From NCBI GenBank assembly GCA_029379385.1, contig CM055611.1, positions 18,112,062 to 18,176,061 on the forward strand: a stretch of 64,000 bases of DNA, read 5' to 3'. Origin of the DNA: Quillaja saponaria (lineage: Eukaryota; Streptophyta; Magnoliopsida; Fabales; Quillajaceae). Position 1 is the stretch's first letter, and each line of letters starts with the position of its first letter. Positions 1-12,002 of this stretch are shown piece by piece. Made by a program: the position numbers and the translations under genes. The notes under the pieces were generated by a model, which saw only the letters and a program-made list of their open reading frames with translations, was not told the DNA's origin and made no database searches.

Positions 1-605
1 TCCTGGAACCCAATCAGAGAAGAAATACCTCAAAATTCACATCACAAGCAGCTACACGGGCCAAAATATCTCTCTGCGAGTAGGCTTCACACGCGCTCAA
101 GAACTCCTCTACAAGTGGGCCTCACGCACGTACAACACGTGTCTTTCTGCTGTGCTGCGCGTGGTTGTCATGCACCATCCATTGTAACGGCACGTGGGAA
201 GTTGTTTCCCAGCGGCCTTCCTGCTGCCTATGGATTAGAGGCCACCGAGTCTTCCTGCAGTGGTGGATGACCGAAAAACAAGCTGGAGAATGGGCTTCTA
301 AGCTAGGCAGCAGTGCTTATGATAATTTCATGAAAAACGAGCCGGATAATAGGCTTCTAGGCTAGGCAGCTACACTTATGATATAATTTGGAAAATTATA
401 TGTGAGATGGTTTTATGTAAAGGTTAGGGTTTTGGACCGATTTGCTCTGATACCATGTAAATAGATGTAAGAGAAAAGGGTTGTAGCTTGAATGAATTAA
501 ATACTAAACTTATACACTTTATTTATAGTAAAAAGAAATAAAGAAAGTACCACATACAAGCAATGTGGGATTACATACTACATAACAACATAAACTATTC
601 TAACA
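1..605 (-). mobile_element. LTR retrotransposon, 5-prime LTR plus PBS, cut by window edge
   Basis: On the minus strand a 150-bp LTR occupies 456-605. It begins TGTTAGAATAG, contains a CTATAAATA box, and ends in TTTACA. It is followed at once by TGGTATCAGAGC (complement of 444-455), the classic initiator-Met tRNA primer-binding site of plant Copia and TRIM elements. The internal region runs left out of the window. It has no recognisable gag or pol; it contains a GC-richer stretch (100-360) and an imperfect tandem duplication of about 60 bp (276-331 and 336-395). The short LTR suggests a TRIM or small Copia element. The base after the LTR (606) is receptor-kinase coding homology, so the element sits inside an old gene copy. 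Confidence 0.75.
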
Positions 606-760
606 CATCCAATACTAGGCCATTCATAATGGTTTGAGATGTGGTAAACACTAGTATCATTCCAACAATAACTATCGAGCAAAGCCTTTGCTTCATCATC
701 TAAGGATGTTGCCATAGTAGTACTACTAATAGCAGCAAGGCAAAATTTCATGATTTTTAG
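606..760 (-). pseudogene. MIK2-like LRR receptor kinase, 5-prime scrap (copy F)
   Basis: The minus strand matches the end of the signal peptide and the N-terminal LRR cap of the copies at 59.5 kb and 10.5 kb. The shared tract includes the complement of gcaaagcctttgcttcatc (around 680) and of the ATG-GCA-ACA-TCC region near 715. Homology stops at about 760 on the 5-prime side and exactly at the LTR boundary (605/606) on the 3-prime side. No kinase or LRR sequence follows in the window. It is a gene relic, inferred from similarity to the better copies in this window, not an expressed gene. Confidence 0.7.
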
Positions 761-1600
761 AGAGCAAATGGAAAAGATGAGTGGTAGAAAGAATGCATGA
801 GAGACTAATGAGAGAAACCATACATGAGATAAATGAAAATATAATTGTTATTATTATTATTTTTCTCCAAACTTAATATACATTAGTAATTTTTATTTAA
901 AATGTTAATGGAGTTAGTTTGGAGAAATTCATTATTGATATTTTGAAATTATGGCCGAAATTAATTTTAGGATGAAATTGCAAAATTGTGTTATTTTAAG
1001 AAAAATAAATGTAACATGTGACGTCCTATTTTTCTTTAACCATTTTCAATAAGTCTTTTAAGTTTATATTCTCAATAAAAATTAATTTTAAGATTTCTTC
1101 TAAATAAATCCTAAACTATAAATTGAAGTATTTTAATCTTTTCTTCTTCTTTTTTATATCTTTTTTATATTTAATTTTTAAATTCAAAATACTGATCAAG
1201 TGAAATTAGTTTTCAAAAAATTACATAACATAAAAATAGAAAGTTAATTCATTCACTAAATAATCAAATGGAATAATAAAGATTTCTAACTAATAAAAAG
1301 TTATCATTATGTCATTGTTTATTTTATTCAATTTGTTGTTAAAATATGTTCGTGATTAATTTAATGTTTTAATAATATTGAGAATCAGTTGGTATGCCCT
1401 AACAATACATCTTGGCTTTAAATCAAGACATATTCGTAGTTATCATGTTAACTTCATGGAAAAACTAGCTATTTAATTCAAATTTCAAAATTATTTGAAA
1501 TAATTAAAGATCATTGCTAATGTGATGGTATGTAAATTAAACTGTAATATATATAATTTTGCTTGATCATCATCAGAAATCAATTAATTTTCTTATGAAT
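761..1600. other. AT-rich intergenic DNA
   Basis: Nothing recognisable: AT-rich, with many stop codons in all frames and no splice-consistent exon. Confidence 0.5.
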
Positions 1601-1619
1601 TTCGTTTGTTGGATGATAA

Positions 1620-2560
1620 TTTTATGCAATGAACACATTTATTGGTAGGCACAATTTATCCACAACTCGGCCATGTAACATTGGCAAATTGACTCGTCTT
1701 CACATTGAAAAGTCTATTCCCCTTAATTGCTGAATTGCTTCCTTTTCCCCTGTTCTTCAAATAAATAAAGAAAAAAAAATATCTGTAAGTTAATTGCATT
1801 AATAATCTCTAAGGACTCTTCTTAAACTCCAGATATTGAACTTTACTTTTAAAGTTAGATTAATAAATGAGTTAAGTTTAGTTTTTGTAAAACTCGATTT
1901 ATACATTCTCATGTTTTTCCTCTTCTATAAGATTAATATTTATTTCTTGCACTTTTCTTCTTCTAAAATGTTGATCTATTTTTGAATTCTCGTTAAAAAA
2001 AATAATTCTACTTGAATATGTGTTTATATAAACTGACAATGGTATAACAAAAATAAATGAATTGCTTATTTTTGAAAATATTGAATTCATGATAGCCAAA
2101 TTGCATTATTACTCTCGCTAGTTACTTGTTAAAGGTTCATATCTTCAACTTAATTATTGAGTTTTACTTTTGAACTTTGTTTAATAAACGGGTTAGGTTT
2201 AACTTCTGTAAAACTTAACTCATGAATTCACGAATCAGTTTGATTTTAAATTATTTTTTTTATTCTAATAATAAATAGAATTTTTCTTGGTCAGAACAAA
2301 TTTTTTTTTGGCATGGTATGAGGGGCAGTAAGGATCAAGATTCTCATAGTCCTTTATTTTCTAATTGATCCCTTTTCTCCCTCAATTCTTCCAATCAGGT
2401 TGTTGAACTTGGAACTTTGATACCAAATTCTCATAGGCCTCGTAATATCCAAGAACTTTGAAACCAGCTAGGCTAGTTTTCAGTATTCTTGGTGTTTGCA
2501 ACAATGGAAGCATATTCAGTCAACAAAAAACATGCCCTTAAATACTAGTAGTACGACATT
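1620..2560. repeat. Duplicated flank of the receptor-kinase unit
   Basis: The segment resembles 18050-18780 (upstream of copy B) in blocks: the 'cggccatgtaacattgg' block near 1670, the 'ccccttaattgctgaa' block near 1720, 'tttttgaattctcgtt' near 1980 and 'gtcaagattctcat' near 2335. The part from 2325 to 2560 also matches 16000-16260. These are upstream and downstream flanks of receptor-kinase tandem units, carried along in segmental duplication. No coding potential is seen. Confidence 0.65.
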
Positions 2561-3103
2561 AATAAATAAATAAAATATTATTTTTTCTAATTTAATTTCA
2601 GTACTCTTCGATCCTGCCGGTGTATTTATATATTTCTGATCTCCTTATTTTTTCCATAATGCAATCCTCTCAAATTTTATAAGTATGGATGTCATAGTTA
2701 TAGTTATTTGAATTGATTGATTAGTTATTTCTAAATATAGCTGCTAAGTATAAGTATGGCTGCCTTGTTAAAATGGTGGGTGTCATTGTGCTTAGAGTAG
2801 GAAGGCTTTAAGAACCATACGCCTTTTGTTGATTGGAGAAAGATGATGTGGTTAAAAAAACATACAATAAACACATCTTTATTGTTTTGATTGTCAATTG
2901 AAAAGTAAACTATCTACCACAGACAGTCTACTAGAATGAGGCTACCAAATGAGCATAAACCTTCTTTCTGTTAGAGATAAAATAAGCATATGAGGCCAAT
3001 ACTACATCAGCTTATAAAGAAAGTGATAGATCAGTCAATAACAAACTGAAAACCAAAGTAACAAAATATGTTATTTCAAATTACACATGACTAAGCCAAA
3101 TGA
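2561..3103. repeat. 3-prime flank of copy A, shared with copy B
   Basis: Between 2850 and 3103 the sequence is closely similar to 16260-16482, the equivalent position downstream of copy B (for example the actatctaccac and aatactacatcag stretches). It probably contains the 3-prime UTR of the ancestral receptor kinase. No other feature was seen. Confidence 0.5.
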
Positions 3104-6100
3104 CTAAACTTGATGGTAATTTTTGCCTACTGAAAATATTTCTTGATTCATCAATTGCCGCACTGAAATTTCTTCAAAGGACTTTGGGAAAGATAGTCTA
3201 GAAATCAAAAATTCCTGAGCCACTTGTTGCATTGAAGCACGAGAATTTGGATTAGAATGGATACAGGCTAGAGCTAACGCCACAACAAGAACCACATCCT
3301 TACCAATTCTTTGATAGCAAGGAAGTGGCAGGCGTGCATCCAAAACATCCTTTAGCATAATGTTTTGAACAGAGGATGTTGATAAAGAGGAAATTAGCTC
3401 TCCAGGATGCTTTCCCATCATTGTTTCCAGTGCCACCACTCCAAAACTATAAACATCGCATTTTTCGGTTACAACCATTGTGTAGGCAAGTTCTGCAATA
3501 AACCAAACAGTTTTAAAAAATATATATGTTTGAAGAGACTTAAGTCTTAACCCCTACACCTCCCCTCCTCTCCCATTCCCCAAAAAAAAAAAAAAAAAAA
3601 TTTCTCCACATATCATTTTCTTCCTTTTTTTCCATTACCATTTGTCCAATACTTTGATTAGTGTAAGATTTTCTAGATATGTATTCAGAATCCTAACTAT
3701 GTTCGAATAACACTTCCTAATGAGTGTTCTTTTATGAGAACCAATGAAGAATGTCAGGAAAATAATTGCAGAAAAATCATATATAAAATTGGTAGAAGAA
3801 TAAACTTATACCTGGAGCGATATATCCATAAGTTCCAACAAGTAGGGTTTGATTGGAGGAATTTGGATCAAGGAGTCTAGCTGTCCCAAAATCGGAGACA
3901 AAAGCCTCTAATTCTGAGTTCATCAGAATATTGTTGCTTGAAACATCTCTATGAACAATGGTTGGTGTACAGTCATGATGCATATAAGATAAAGCATGTG
4001 CTATGCTTTTGACAATATTCACCCTCTTGGTCCAGTTCAACTCTTTGGCTTCAACATCAGTCCTTAACACACAAAATAAACTTCCTCGTTCCATGTACTC
4101 ATAAACCAAAAACATGCACCTTTTGTGCAAGCAGAACCCATGTAGCTTTACAATGTTCCGATGGCGAATCTCTGTTAATATCTTGACCTCATTGCGAAAA
4201 CTCCTGTCATGAGCTGGGTCTTGAGATTCCAAACGATGAAGTTTCTTCAAGGCAACGATTTTTCCACTAGGAAGTTGTGCTCTGTAAACACTTCCATAAG
4301 CCCCAGTTCCAATGCAGTATCTGATATCAAAGTCCTCCGTTGCTTCAATGATGTCTTCAAATGCCATTTTTCCGTCATAGTTCCATATTGAGAACAAGTC
4401 TCCATCCTTTCTTGTTGTTTCCACATATTTAGTATTCTTTTTCACCAAATATCGGAAAATAATCAGAATCGCAAGAAATAAAATGGCAAGGAGACCGATG
4501 ACGGAGAGAATTATTTTAACCCGGTTAAATTTGGTACTTGATGAACCAACACTGGTAGCAGCAGGTATGGATGTACAGTTAGAAGAAAATATTAATATCT
4601 CATGATTTAATTCCTTGTTACCAATGAATATGCTAGATACAACAGCGCAATACAATTCATCTCGACTTACTCCACCCAAAGAATTGCGTGTCAGAAAGAA
4701 TTCGGGAATATGTCCACTCAAAGAATTGTATGATAGGTTCAGGTGATAGACGTTTCCTACGTCTTCTGGTATATTACCGCTCAGATTATTGTAGCTAAGA
4801 TCTAAGTTTCTTAAAAAGCCTAGTCCAACTGGTATCTCTCCGGTGATTAAGTTACATGACAGGTTCACTGAATAAAGGTTGTTGAGCTTTTCAATTTCGG
4901 GTGGTATTAAACCAAAAAGTTGATTTGATGAAAGATCTAAAATTTCCAGTTGAGTTAACTGAGAAAGTTCTTGGGGAATAATACTCCTTATCTTGTTTCT
5001 TGATAGGTCCAGCGTTTCCAAACCTTTCCTTTCAAATTTCCAATTTTGGGATCTATGGAACCATTGATTTCATTTGAAGAAAGGTTCAGAAAAGTTAAAT
5101 GAATTAATTCATACAAGGATTAAATTTGAATGCAAATTCAAGTAAGTAAGACTGGTCATCTCAGGACCAGAGGTCCAAGGGAACCCAGTGAAGTTGTTGA
5201 AACTCAAGTCCAGCTTGACAAGTTTCTTCCAATTCTTAAGTTGATTAGGAATAGGGACCAGAGATGAGATTATTAGAAATATCAAGAATAACTAACTTGG
5301 TGAGGTTTCCAAGTGAAGATGGCATCTGACCAGAAATAAAATTTGAATGCAAATACAAATGGGTAAGACCGGCAATCTGACCCAAAGTCCAAGGGATGGA
5401 TCCATTGAAGTTGTTGAAACTCAAGTCCAGCGTGACAAGCTTCTTCAAATTCATAGTTGATTAGGAATAGCACCGTTAATGGAGTTATCAGAAATATTGA
5501 GCTTCAATAATTGAGTGAGGTTTGAGAGTGAGGTAAGACTGATCATCTGATGAGTAATGACACCTCTGATGTAATTGTGAGAAATATCAAGCACCACCAG
5601 TTGAGTGAGATTCACGAGAGAGGCAGGTAGCTCACCTGTAAAATCATTATAGGATAGATCAAGATGAGTGAGCTTTGAAAGCATACCTATTTCAGAAGGA
5701 ATACTGCCCAAAAGTCCCATTTTAGAGAGATTCAAGGAGACTAAATTGGGAAAGGCAGTGAAGTTCATATTTCTTAATTTGTTTTCCAATGGAAACAGAG
5801 TAGTCGATGGAGATATCCGTATAATGCTTCCTGCAACGTTGCACTCAATACGGGTAAGACTGGTCATCTGATGAGTAATGACACCTCTGATGTAATTGTG
5901 AGAGTGAGATTCACGAGAGAGGTAGGTAGCTCACCTGTAAAATCATTATAGGATAGATCAAGATGAGTGAGCTTTGATAGCATACCTATTTCAGAAGGAA
6001 TACTGCCCAAAAGTCCCATTTTAGAGAGATTCAAGGAGACTAAATTGGGGAAGGCAGTGAAGTTCATCTTTCCTAATTTGTCCTGCAATGGAAACAGAAT

Positions 6101-6336
6101 ATCTGATGGAGATATGATCTTTATAATGCTTCCTGCAACGTTGCACTCAATACGGGCCATTTGCAATGGTTTGAGGCGTTGTGAATATCAGTATCAATAT
6201 GCCACCATTGACTCTTGAGCAAAGCCTTTGATTCATCATCTATGGATGTTGCAATAGCAGCACCAAGGCTAATGACTAAGATGGCCAATGGTACTACTAC
6301 CACAATCGAATGGAAAATCGAGGAAGGGGGTGACAT
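3104..6336 (-). pseudogene. MIK2-like LRR receptor-like kinase, near full length, frameshifted (copy A)
   Basis: Plant LRR-XII/MIK2-type receptors bind peptides outside the cell and signal through a Ser/Thr kinase inside. Reading down the minus strand: signal peptide (ATG at 6336), LRR cap, about ten LRRs, a transmembrane segment (4465-4530) and a kinase. Exon 1 ends CCAG|GT at 3812; a 319-bp intron (3493-3811) precedes the last exon 3104-3492. The kinase keeps the VALKK lysine, HRD (IVHRDVSSNNIL) and DFG (VSDFGTAR), and the C-terminal lobe is intact. The ectodomain is broken: a one-base loss near 6155 in the LRR cap, an internal tandem duplication (5534-6156), and frame changes near 5450, 5240 and 5025. 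The last intact stretch (3812-5021) still encodes the final LRRs, membrane segment and most of the kinase. The full-length protein cannot be made, though a truncated transcript is possible. Confidence 0.85.
5534..6156 (-). repeat. Internal tandem duplication within copy A
   Basis: Unit 1 is 5534-5854 and unit 2 is 5855-6156. They are nearly identical, unit 2 lacking about 20-25 bases. Each encodes the LRR cap (IECNVAGSII) and the first two LRRs (SLNLSKMGLLGSIPSEIG, then LTHLDLSYNDFTGELP). The junction falls at 'caatacggg|taagact'. Confidence 0.9.
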
Positions 6337-6760
6337 GGTTAATTTCACTGCCTTCAATTGAATTGCAGCTCCGGGTATACATTTACATTATTAATTGCTT
6401 TATAGCAGTGTACACTACTACAGTGGTGCATCAGCACCATCAATGACTAACTTGGCCGTGTAACATGGGCCAGCTGAGTAGTCTACAAGTCAATGGTCCA
6501 GCTGCCATTGAAATTTAGAGGTCAAGATTCTCATAAATGGGAGCCAGTCCTTTGTTTCTCCAAAATTGCTGAACTGCTGCCTTTTCCCCTTTTAACTGAC
6601 ACCAAGATTATTGCATTAATTATTGCTCAAATTCTTCCAATCACGTGTTGAATTTTCTTGCTTTGGTACTGCTGTTGAAGTCTAGTCTATTTGTCTTTAG
6701 CAGCAAATCCTTTTCTTTTTCTTATTTCAGATGTTTATTTTTCTTGCTTCGGTTTTATTT
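6337..6760. repeat. Promoter-side flank of copy A, repeated elsewhere
   Basis: This is the region upstream of copy A. Blocks at 6440-6600 (cggccaagtt/cgtgtaacatgggc, gtcaagattctcataaatgg, ttgctgaactgctgcc) and at 6680-6730 (gaagtctagtctatttgtc) recur at 8957-9190, 18050-18620 and 61555-61720. It is probably the ancestral promoter and 5-prime UTR of the receptor family. Confidence 0.65.
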
Positions 6761-7868
6761 TTCTGAAATAATAAGTAACAATATTTGGTAAAATTGTCAT
6801 TATTGTTTTTTTACTGGTATATCAAAAAATTCACTAATTACTTATTAGAAGGCACTTACATTTTTTTAATATTGTGGTAACAGGACAGTTCTTTTACTCA
6901 TCTTTATTTAAATTTTTTTTTTCAGTATTTACCTCATTATTTCACTATACATAACATGAATATTAAAAAGTAACATCTAAAATGAAATTTTCTTTCTTTT
7001 TCTTTTGTCTTTTGTCCTTTGTTATTTTATTATATTATTTTTATCATTTACCCATTATGAGATCAAATTTAGGAATCTTGTGAAAGAGTGTAATAAATCT
7101 ATATACATATATATAATCATAAAATTTTGTCCCATGGAGGATATATAGCGTTAGAAAAATTTTATATGAAAAAGGTTTTAAAAATATAACCTTCATGTTA
7201 TTGATGTTCTCCAATTTATAATTTGAAGGCTTTATAAAAATAACCAAGTTAAGGTTAAAAAGAACAAAGAAAAAAAAAAGGAAGTAACCATTTGATGCTT
7301 GTCAACAATAAATTTTAAGAATTTTATAAAATAATTAGGAAAAAGTTAAAAAAATTAAACAAATATATATAAAAAAGAGAATAAAAAAAGTTGTTATGGT
7401 GTGTAAAGTCTTTGTCATGTAATCATCTTTCAGTAACTATAATAACATTGTTTTGGTTATCACCATTTGTTGGTGACTACAATCACCGACTTTTTAGTGA
7501 AGTAACTCAAATAATACAAAAAAAATGTATCTATTTTGACAATGATTTACGAAGTGAGACGTTAAACAATAATTAACTCTTCTCAAATGTTGTACATATT
7601 AAGAAAATAGACATTTCCATCCTTAAGTAGTCTAATTTACAAAATATATATATTTTTATATTTATTGAGAATCAATCATAATTAAGCAATACCTATAAAT
7701 GCCTATAAACCTTAATTCATGTTTGACTCCTTATATGACTTTACAACAAAGAATATGATTTTAGTGTGTTAAATAAAGTACATTTGAGTAGTCTTATTTT
7801 GGAAAGAAAAAAACCAAATAAAAGTTTACCATGACCCAAAACAAATATTTTTTCCTAACTAGTGAATT
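6761..7868. other. AT-rich intergenic DNA with one dispersed repeat
   Basis: No gene was seen. A repeat of about 230 bp at 7389-7620 (ttgttatggtgtgtaaag through agttaact-like end) recurs at 9592-9812 and, more weakly, at 36478-36650. Confidence 0.5.
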
Positions 7869-7869
7869 T

Positions 7870-8455
7870 TGATAATCTATCCAATGTTTAAAAATTGGAT
7901 CAATGATCTATTCCAAAAATTTATCGGATCTTTGGCCATTGGTTCAATCGAAGACGAATTGATAGTCGAATCGAATTATGTCATAAATATATTTAACTAT
8001 ATATTGTAAATATTATATAAAATATTCTATCAATTATGAATGATAAATACACAAGAAAACAAAATTAAATAATTTAATATTGATTAAATAATAAGAAAAT
8101 CACATCACAAGTAGTCAAATATAATTTTTAATAACTAATAGATTTATTGTGTATTACAACATTCAAGTTTTAACTTATGCACCAAAATACATCAATATAA
8201 AATGTAATTATTTACTAATCCCTATAATAAAATATAAATATTTTCTAATCTTTAATAAAACTAGTTTTGTTTTTTGTACAAAATGATTCAGTTCAATTAA
8301 CCTGTCATTGGTTCTTCAGATTATGTCAGTTTTATTTGTCCAACCACCAAAATGATTTCTATGTTAAATTTGATCCTATTTGTCACCAGGGTAACAATCC
8401 AACCAGCCAGTCCGATCCGATTTTTAAAATATTAAATCTATTTGATACTTGAGAT
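7870..8455. mobile_element. Candidate MITE-like element with terminal inverted similarity
   Basis: The left end (tccaatgtttaaaaattggatc near 7880) is an imperfect inverted copy of the right end (gatccgatttttaaaatattaaat near 8415). The pair would form a stem of about 25-30 bp around an AT-rich core. No target duplication could be fixed and there is no coding sequence, so the superfamily is open. Confidence 0.35.
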
Positions 8456-10272
8456 ACATAATTGGATTTTTTTTTATTTGTTATTTTTCCTATTCTTTTC
8501 AGTTGGGTACTGTTTCACTCTTGGTTTTGTAAACAATAATTTTCAAAACACGAAATAAAAAAAAATCCCAGCATCATAATAAAAGTACCTTGTACAAATT
8601 TTGACTACCTTCAGCCACGTGATCAAATTTACAAGAAACTACCTTGTACAAATTTGTAACAGGTTAACATGAAAATGGCAAATATACAGAGGTTCTTTTT
8701 AATATTTTAATAATAATATTGTCAAAGTATAGAACTATAATTGATATTGCTTTCAATGATTTATGTTTTTTTCAATAAAAATTTAAAACTCAAAAGTTTT
8801 GTGACTGAGTGGTTGAGTTGCGATTTACAATTTTGATTGTCCTAAGAGACATCGTAACAACTTCAGCCTAATTCTTTAATTTCTTAATTGATCTTTTTTT
8901 CCTCTTAATATAATTGAGCCTAATATTTATTTATTATTTTAATAAATATTTATTAAAGGTCAAGATTGTCATAAATGGAAGCCACTCCTTTGTCCCACGT
9001 AATTGCTGAACTGCTTCCTTTTTTCCTTTTCACTGACTCTAAGTTTATTGCATTATTGCTTAAATTTTACCAATCACGTTGTTGAAAGAAAGAAAAAAAT
9101 TCTATAGTTAGAACTTAGAGCCTTGCACTGTTGTTAAAGTCTAGTCTATTTGTCTTTAGTAGCAAGTTCTTTTCTTTTTCTTATTTCATACGTTTATTTC
9201 CCCTTTAATAAGGAGGAAAATATATTTGGAACATTTAAAGGTCATTAAGAGTGATTCAATCCAAACAAGATGAATGTCCTTGGCTGGGAAAAATTTTAAT
9301 AACAAGTATGATTCAAAATTTCGAATTAATAGTTGTTTGCTATTGCTATTTGGACTGTTTTATGTTTAATTTTTTTGAAATAAAAATTAGCAAAAAAGAC
9401 AAACTAGATCTATTTTACATTTTAATTTAAATAATAACTTTTGAAGTAAATTATTCTCCATTCTTTGAAGAAATAAGAGGATCTCAATTTATAAGGCATT
9501 ATCAAAATAGACACTTAAAATTTTAGTGAAATAGTGAAGAAAATGTTGAAAACTTAAATTGAAAAAAATTGTACATAGGAGAAAGAAAGAAAGTTGTTAT
9601 GATGTGTAAATCTTTGCACTATCATTATTTTTTAGTGATTATAATCCTAGTTTTTTTGTGGACAATTTGTTGGTGACTACATTCAATGATTTTGGATGGA
9701 GTTTTTAGAACAATACCAAAATAAAAAATAAAAAATGTGACAATGAGTTACAAAATGAAAATCTTAAATAATAGTTAACTTTTCTCGACAATCGTACATA
9801 ACGAGAAAATATAACTGGATTTTATGGATTAGTCTTTCTTTTTCTTTTTCTATCCTTTCTTCTTGGGTGCTGTTTCACTCTTGGTTTTATAAATAAATAA
9901 TTTTAAAGCCATGAAAAAAAATAAAAACTCCTAACATCATCTGGTTCGAGATTGAGAAGTGAGAAGCAAATATTTTTACCCCAACAATAAAAACTACATC
10001 TACTTCTCAATTTGACTAAAAGTCCTTTTTTTTATTTTATTGAAATTTTATAACACTTTAAATAATTATATTTAGTTATTTGCTTTCGTCGTTGAATAAC
10101 TTAAAGGTAAAAACAATCTTTTGAGTTTTGATTAAATGTTTAATACGAAGGTTTAGGGTTTCTACATCTAAAAATAATAACATTTTCATTTATGTAATGC
10201 AGCATGATAATTTAATAATATTTCGGGAATGAGAACAAGATTTCATTATTTGTTTTTGTTCCTTCATATTTA
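8456..10272. repeat. Intergenic DNA with a second receptor-promoter copy
   Basis: The stretch 8957-9200 repeats the copy A upstream block (gtcaagattgtcataaatgg, ttgctgaactgcttcc, aaagtctagtctatttgtc). It therefore marks a lost receptor gene between copies A and C. A dispersed repeat lies at 9592-9812. The rest is AT-rich with no gene. Confidence 0.5.
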
Positions 10273-10670
10273 GTCTTCTTTTTTATCAAATATTAAAAAA
10301 TAATCACACCCCAAGAAATAAAATGACAAGTCGACTGGTTATGAGAAGCACGATAAGGAGAACAACTTTTTGTCAATGAAATTTGGGAGTAGGATGTATT
10401 TAGTCTTCCCCCAGTTATCTCTGATATAAATTACATCAGATGGTGGAGATATCCCTATAATGCTTCCTGCAGCACTGCACTCAATACCGGACCATTCGTA
10501 ATGGTTTGAGGCGTTGTAATCAATATTCCACCGCTCACTGTTGAACAAAGCCTTTACTTCATCATCTAATGATGTTGTCATAGTAGAACTATTAATAGCA
10601 CCTGTAGCAATAGCAGCAAGGCAAAAGGCACTACCATTATCAAACTGGGAATGGAGGAGGAGGATGACAT
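10273..10670 (-). pseudogene. MIK2-like receptor kinase relic lacking all LRRs (copy C)
   Basis: The minus strand starts with an ATG at 10670 in the same context as copy E, then signal peptide, then the LRR cap. That cap contains the ALFNSERW and HYEWSGIECSAAGSIIGIS segments (10339-10581). It breaks near 10380. The next stretch (10273-10335) matches the transmembrane and juxtamembrane coding region of copy A (4430-4495). The entire LRR block, about 2 kb in an intact gene, is missing, and no kinase follows. Confidence 0.8.
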
Positions 10671-11025
10671 GCTTGATTATACTGCCTTCAATTCAATGAC
10701 AGCTTCAGGCTTATATTTACATTATTAATTGCTTTTTCTCCTGAAACTTCATAGCAGTGCAACACTAGCTATCCTCTTTTATCATTTCGAGATTAATTTA
10801 AATAACAAATGCCAAAATTAAACAAAACAAAGTTACCCACAATGCATTTATGATTGGTTGTATTAACTAAGTACTCTTGAATATCACATGATCTGCAACT
10901 CGCTGAGCCATTAAGCAAATTAACAAACTACTTTATACATTCAATTTTCTTTAGATGGCGGGACGCAAAGATCCGGTAGTTCATCAAATAATTTATATGT
11001 GATTAACATGCAAAATTAAAATTAA
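10671..11025. other. Upstream DNA of copy C
   Basis: No gene or clear repeat was seen. The stretch is AT-rich and ends at the target duplication of the hAT-like element. Confidence 0.4.
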
Positions 11026-12002
11026 AATATAATTAGAGTTGGCAATGGAACAGATCTAACTGTGATCGGGCTCAACCTGTTATTTATTCATATCCATTAT
11101 GGATCGAAAAATAAAACTTACTTTAGACTTACTATTTAATAGGCATATTCAAACTTGAACCCGGATCCATGGGCCAGCTGTTTTTAGTTAAAGACTAACT
11201 CAAAAATAATCTTTAATTAATATTACTATTTTGTTTAAATGTAAACTATTCTGCAATAAGAATAATATTGGTGACCAATTCCTCAGTAGTACTGGGGCTT
11301 TTTTTTTATCCCTCTAAGTTAATATTTGATGACCTTTTGCACCAATAGATAGACTAAATTGAAGAACACCATACAATTCATGTAGAGTTTTCAGTAATTT
11401 GCATCAGTATTGTTAATGTCAGATTTGTCCGAGCTGGAGACCTGGCGAGTTGGTCTCCTCCTTGTGTCCGAGCCGGAGAGTTAGAGAGGTGGTCTCCTCT
11501 ATGTGTCCGAGCTGGAGACTTGCAGAGTTGGTCCTGGAGACCTGTCAGCACTCCGAAGTTCAAGTCAGTGTCTAGAGAGATAAAGGGAGAGCTAAGGTGT
11601 AGAGAGAGTTCACCTTTTTTGAGAGTGTGAGAGCTTGTATTTGTAGAGTCTTTGATGGGCCTGGGCTTATTGGGCTGTGTTAATATTTGTATTAACACAA
11701 GTCCCCCAAAAACAAGTTCAAGGAATGAAGTGACTCGGACTTGAAGTCAACTAAGGGCAAAACCACAGTGTTAATTGAGCTTTTTCTTAGCGGACGAGCT
11801 TTTGGCTCCAAGCTTTGCGACGTTAGGGTGAGCTCGTAGCTCTAACTTCCTTTGTCTTGGGCTGTAAAATTTCCTGCAACTACAGTCAAACAGTCGATCT
11901 CAAAAGAAAATTTGTTAGGCACATATAAGGGTAAAACAATATGCTTTACGATTAAAAGGTTATGCAATACTAGAGTCCACCTTTGGAGAGTTAAATATCT
12001 GA

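Noticed and set aside
165..365. Open frame of 66 residues at the left edge
   Set aside because: It lies in the LTR element interior over a short duplication, with no known domain.
8805..8875. SINE-like start (gtgactgagtggttgag)
   Set aside because: There is an A-box-like stretch only; no B box, A-tail or target duplication.
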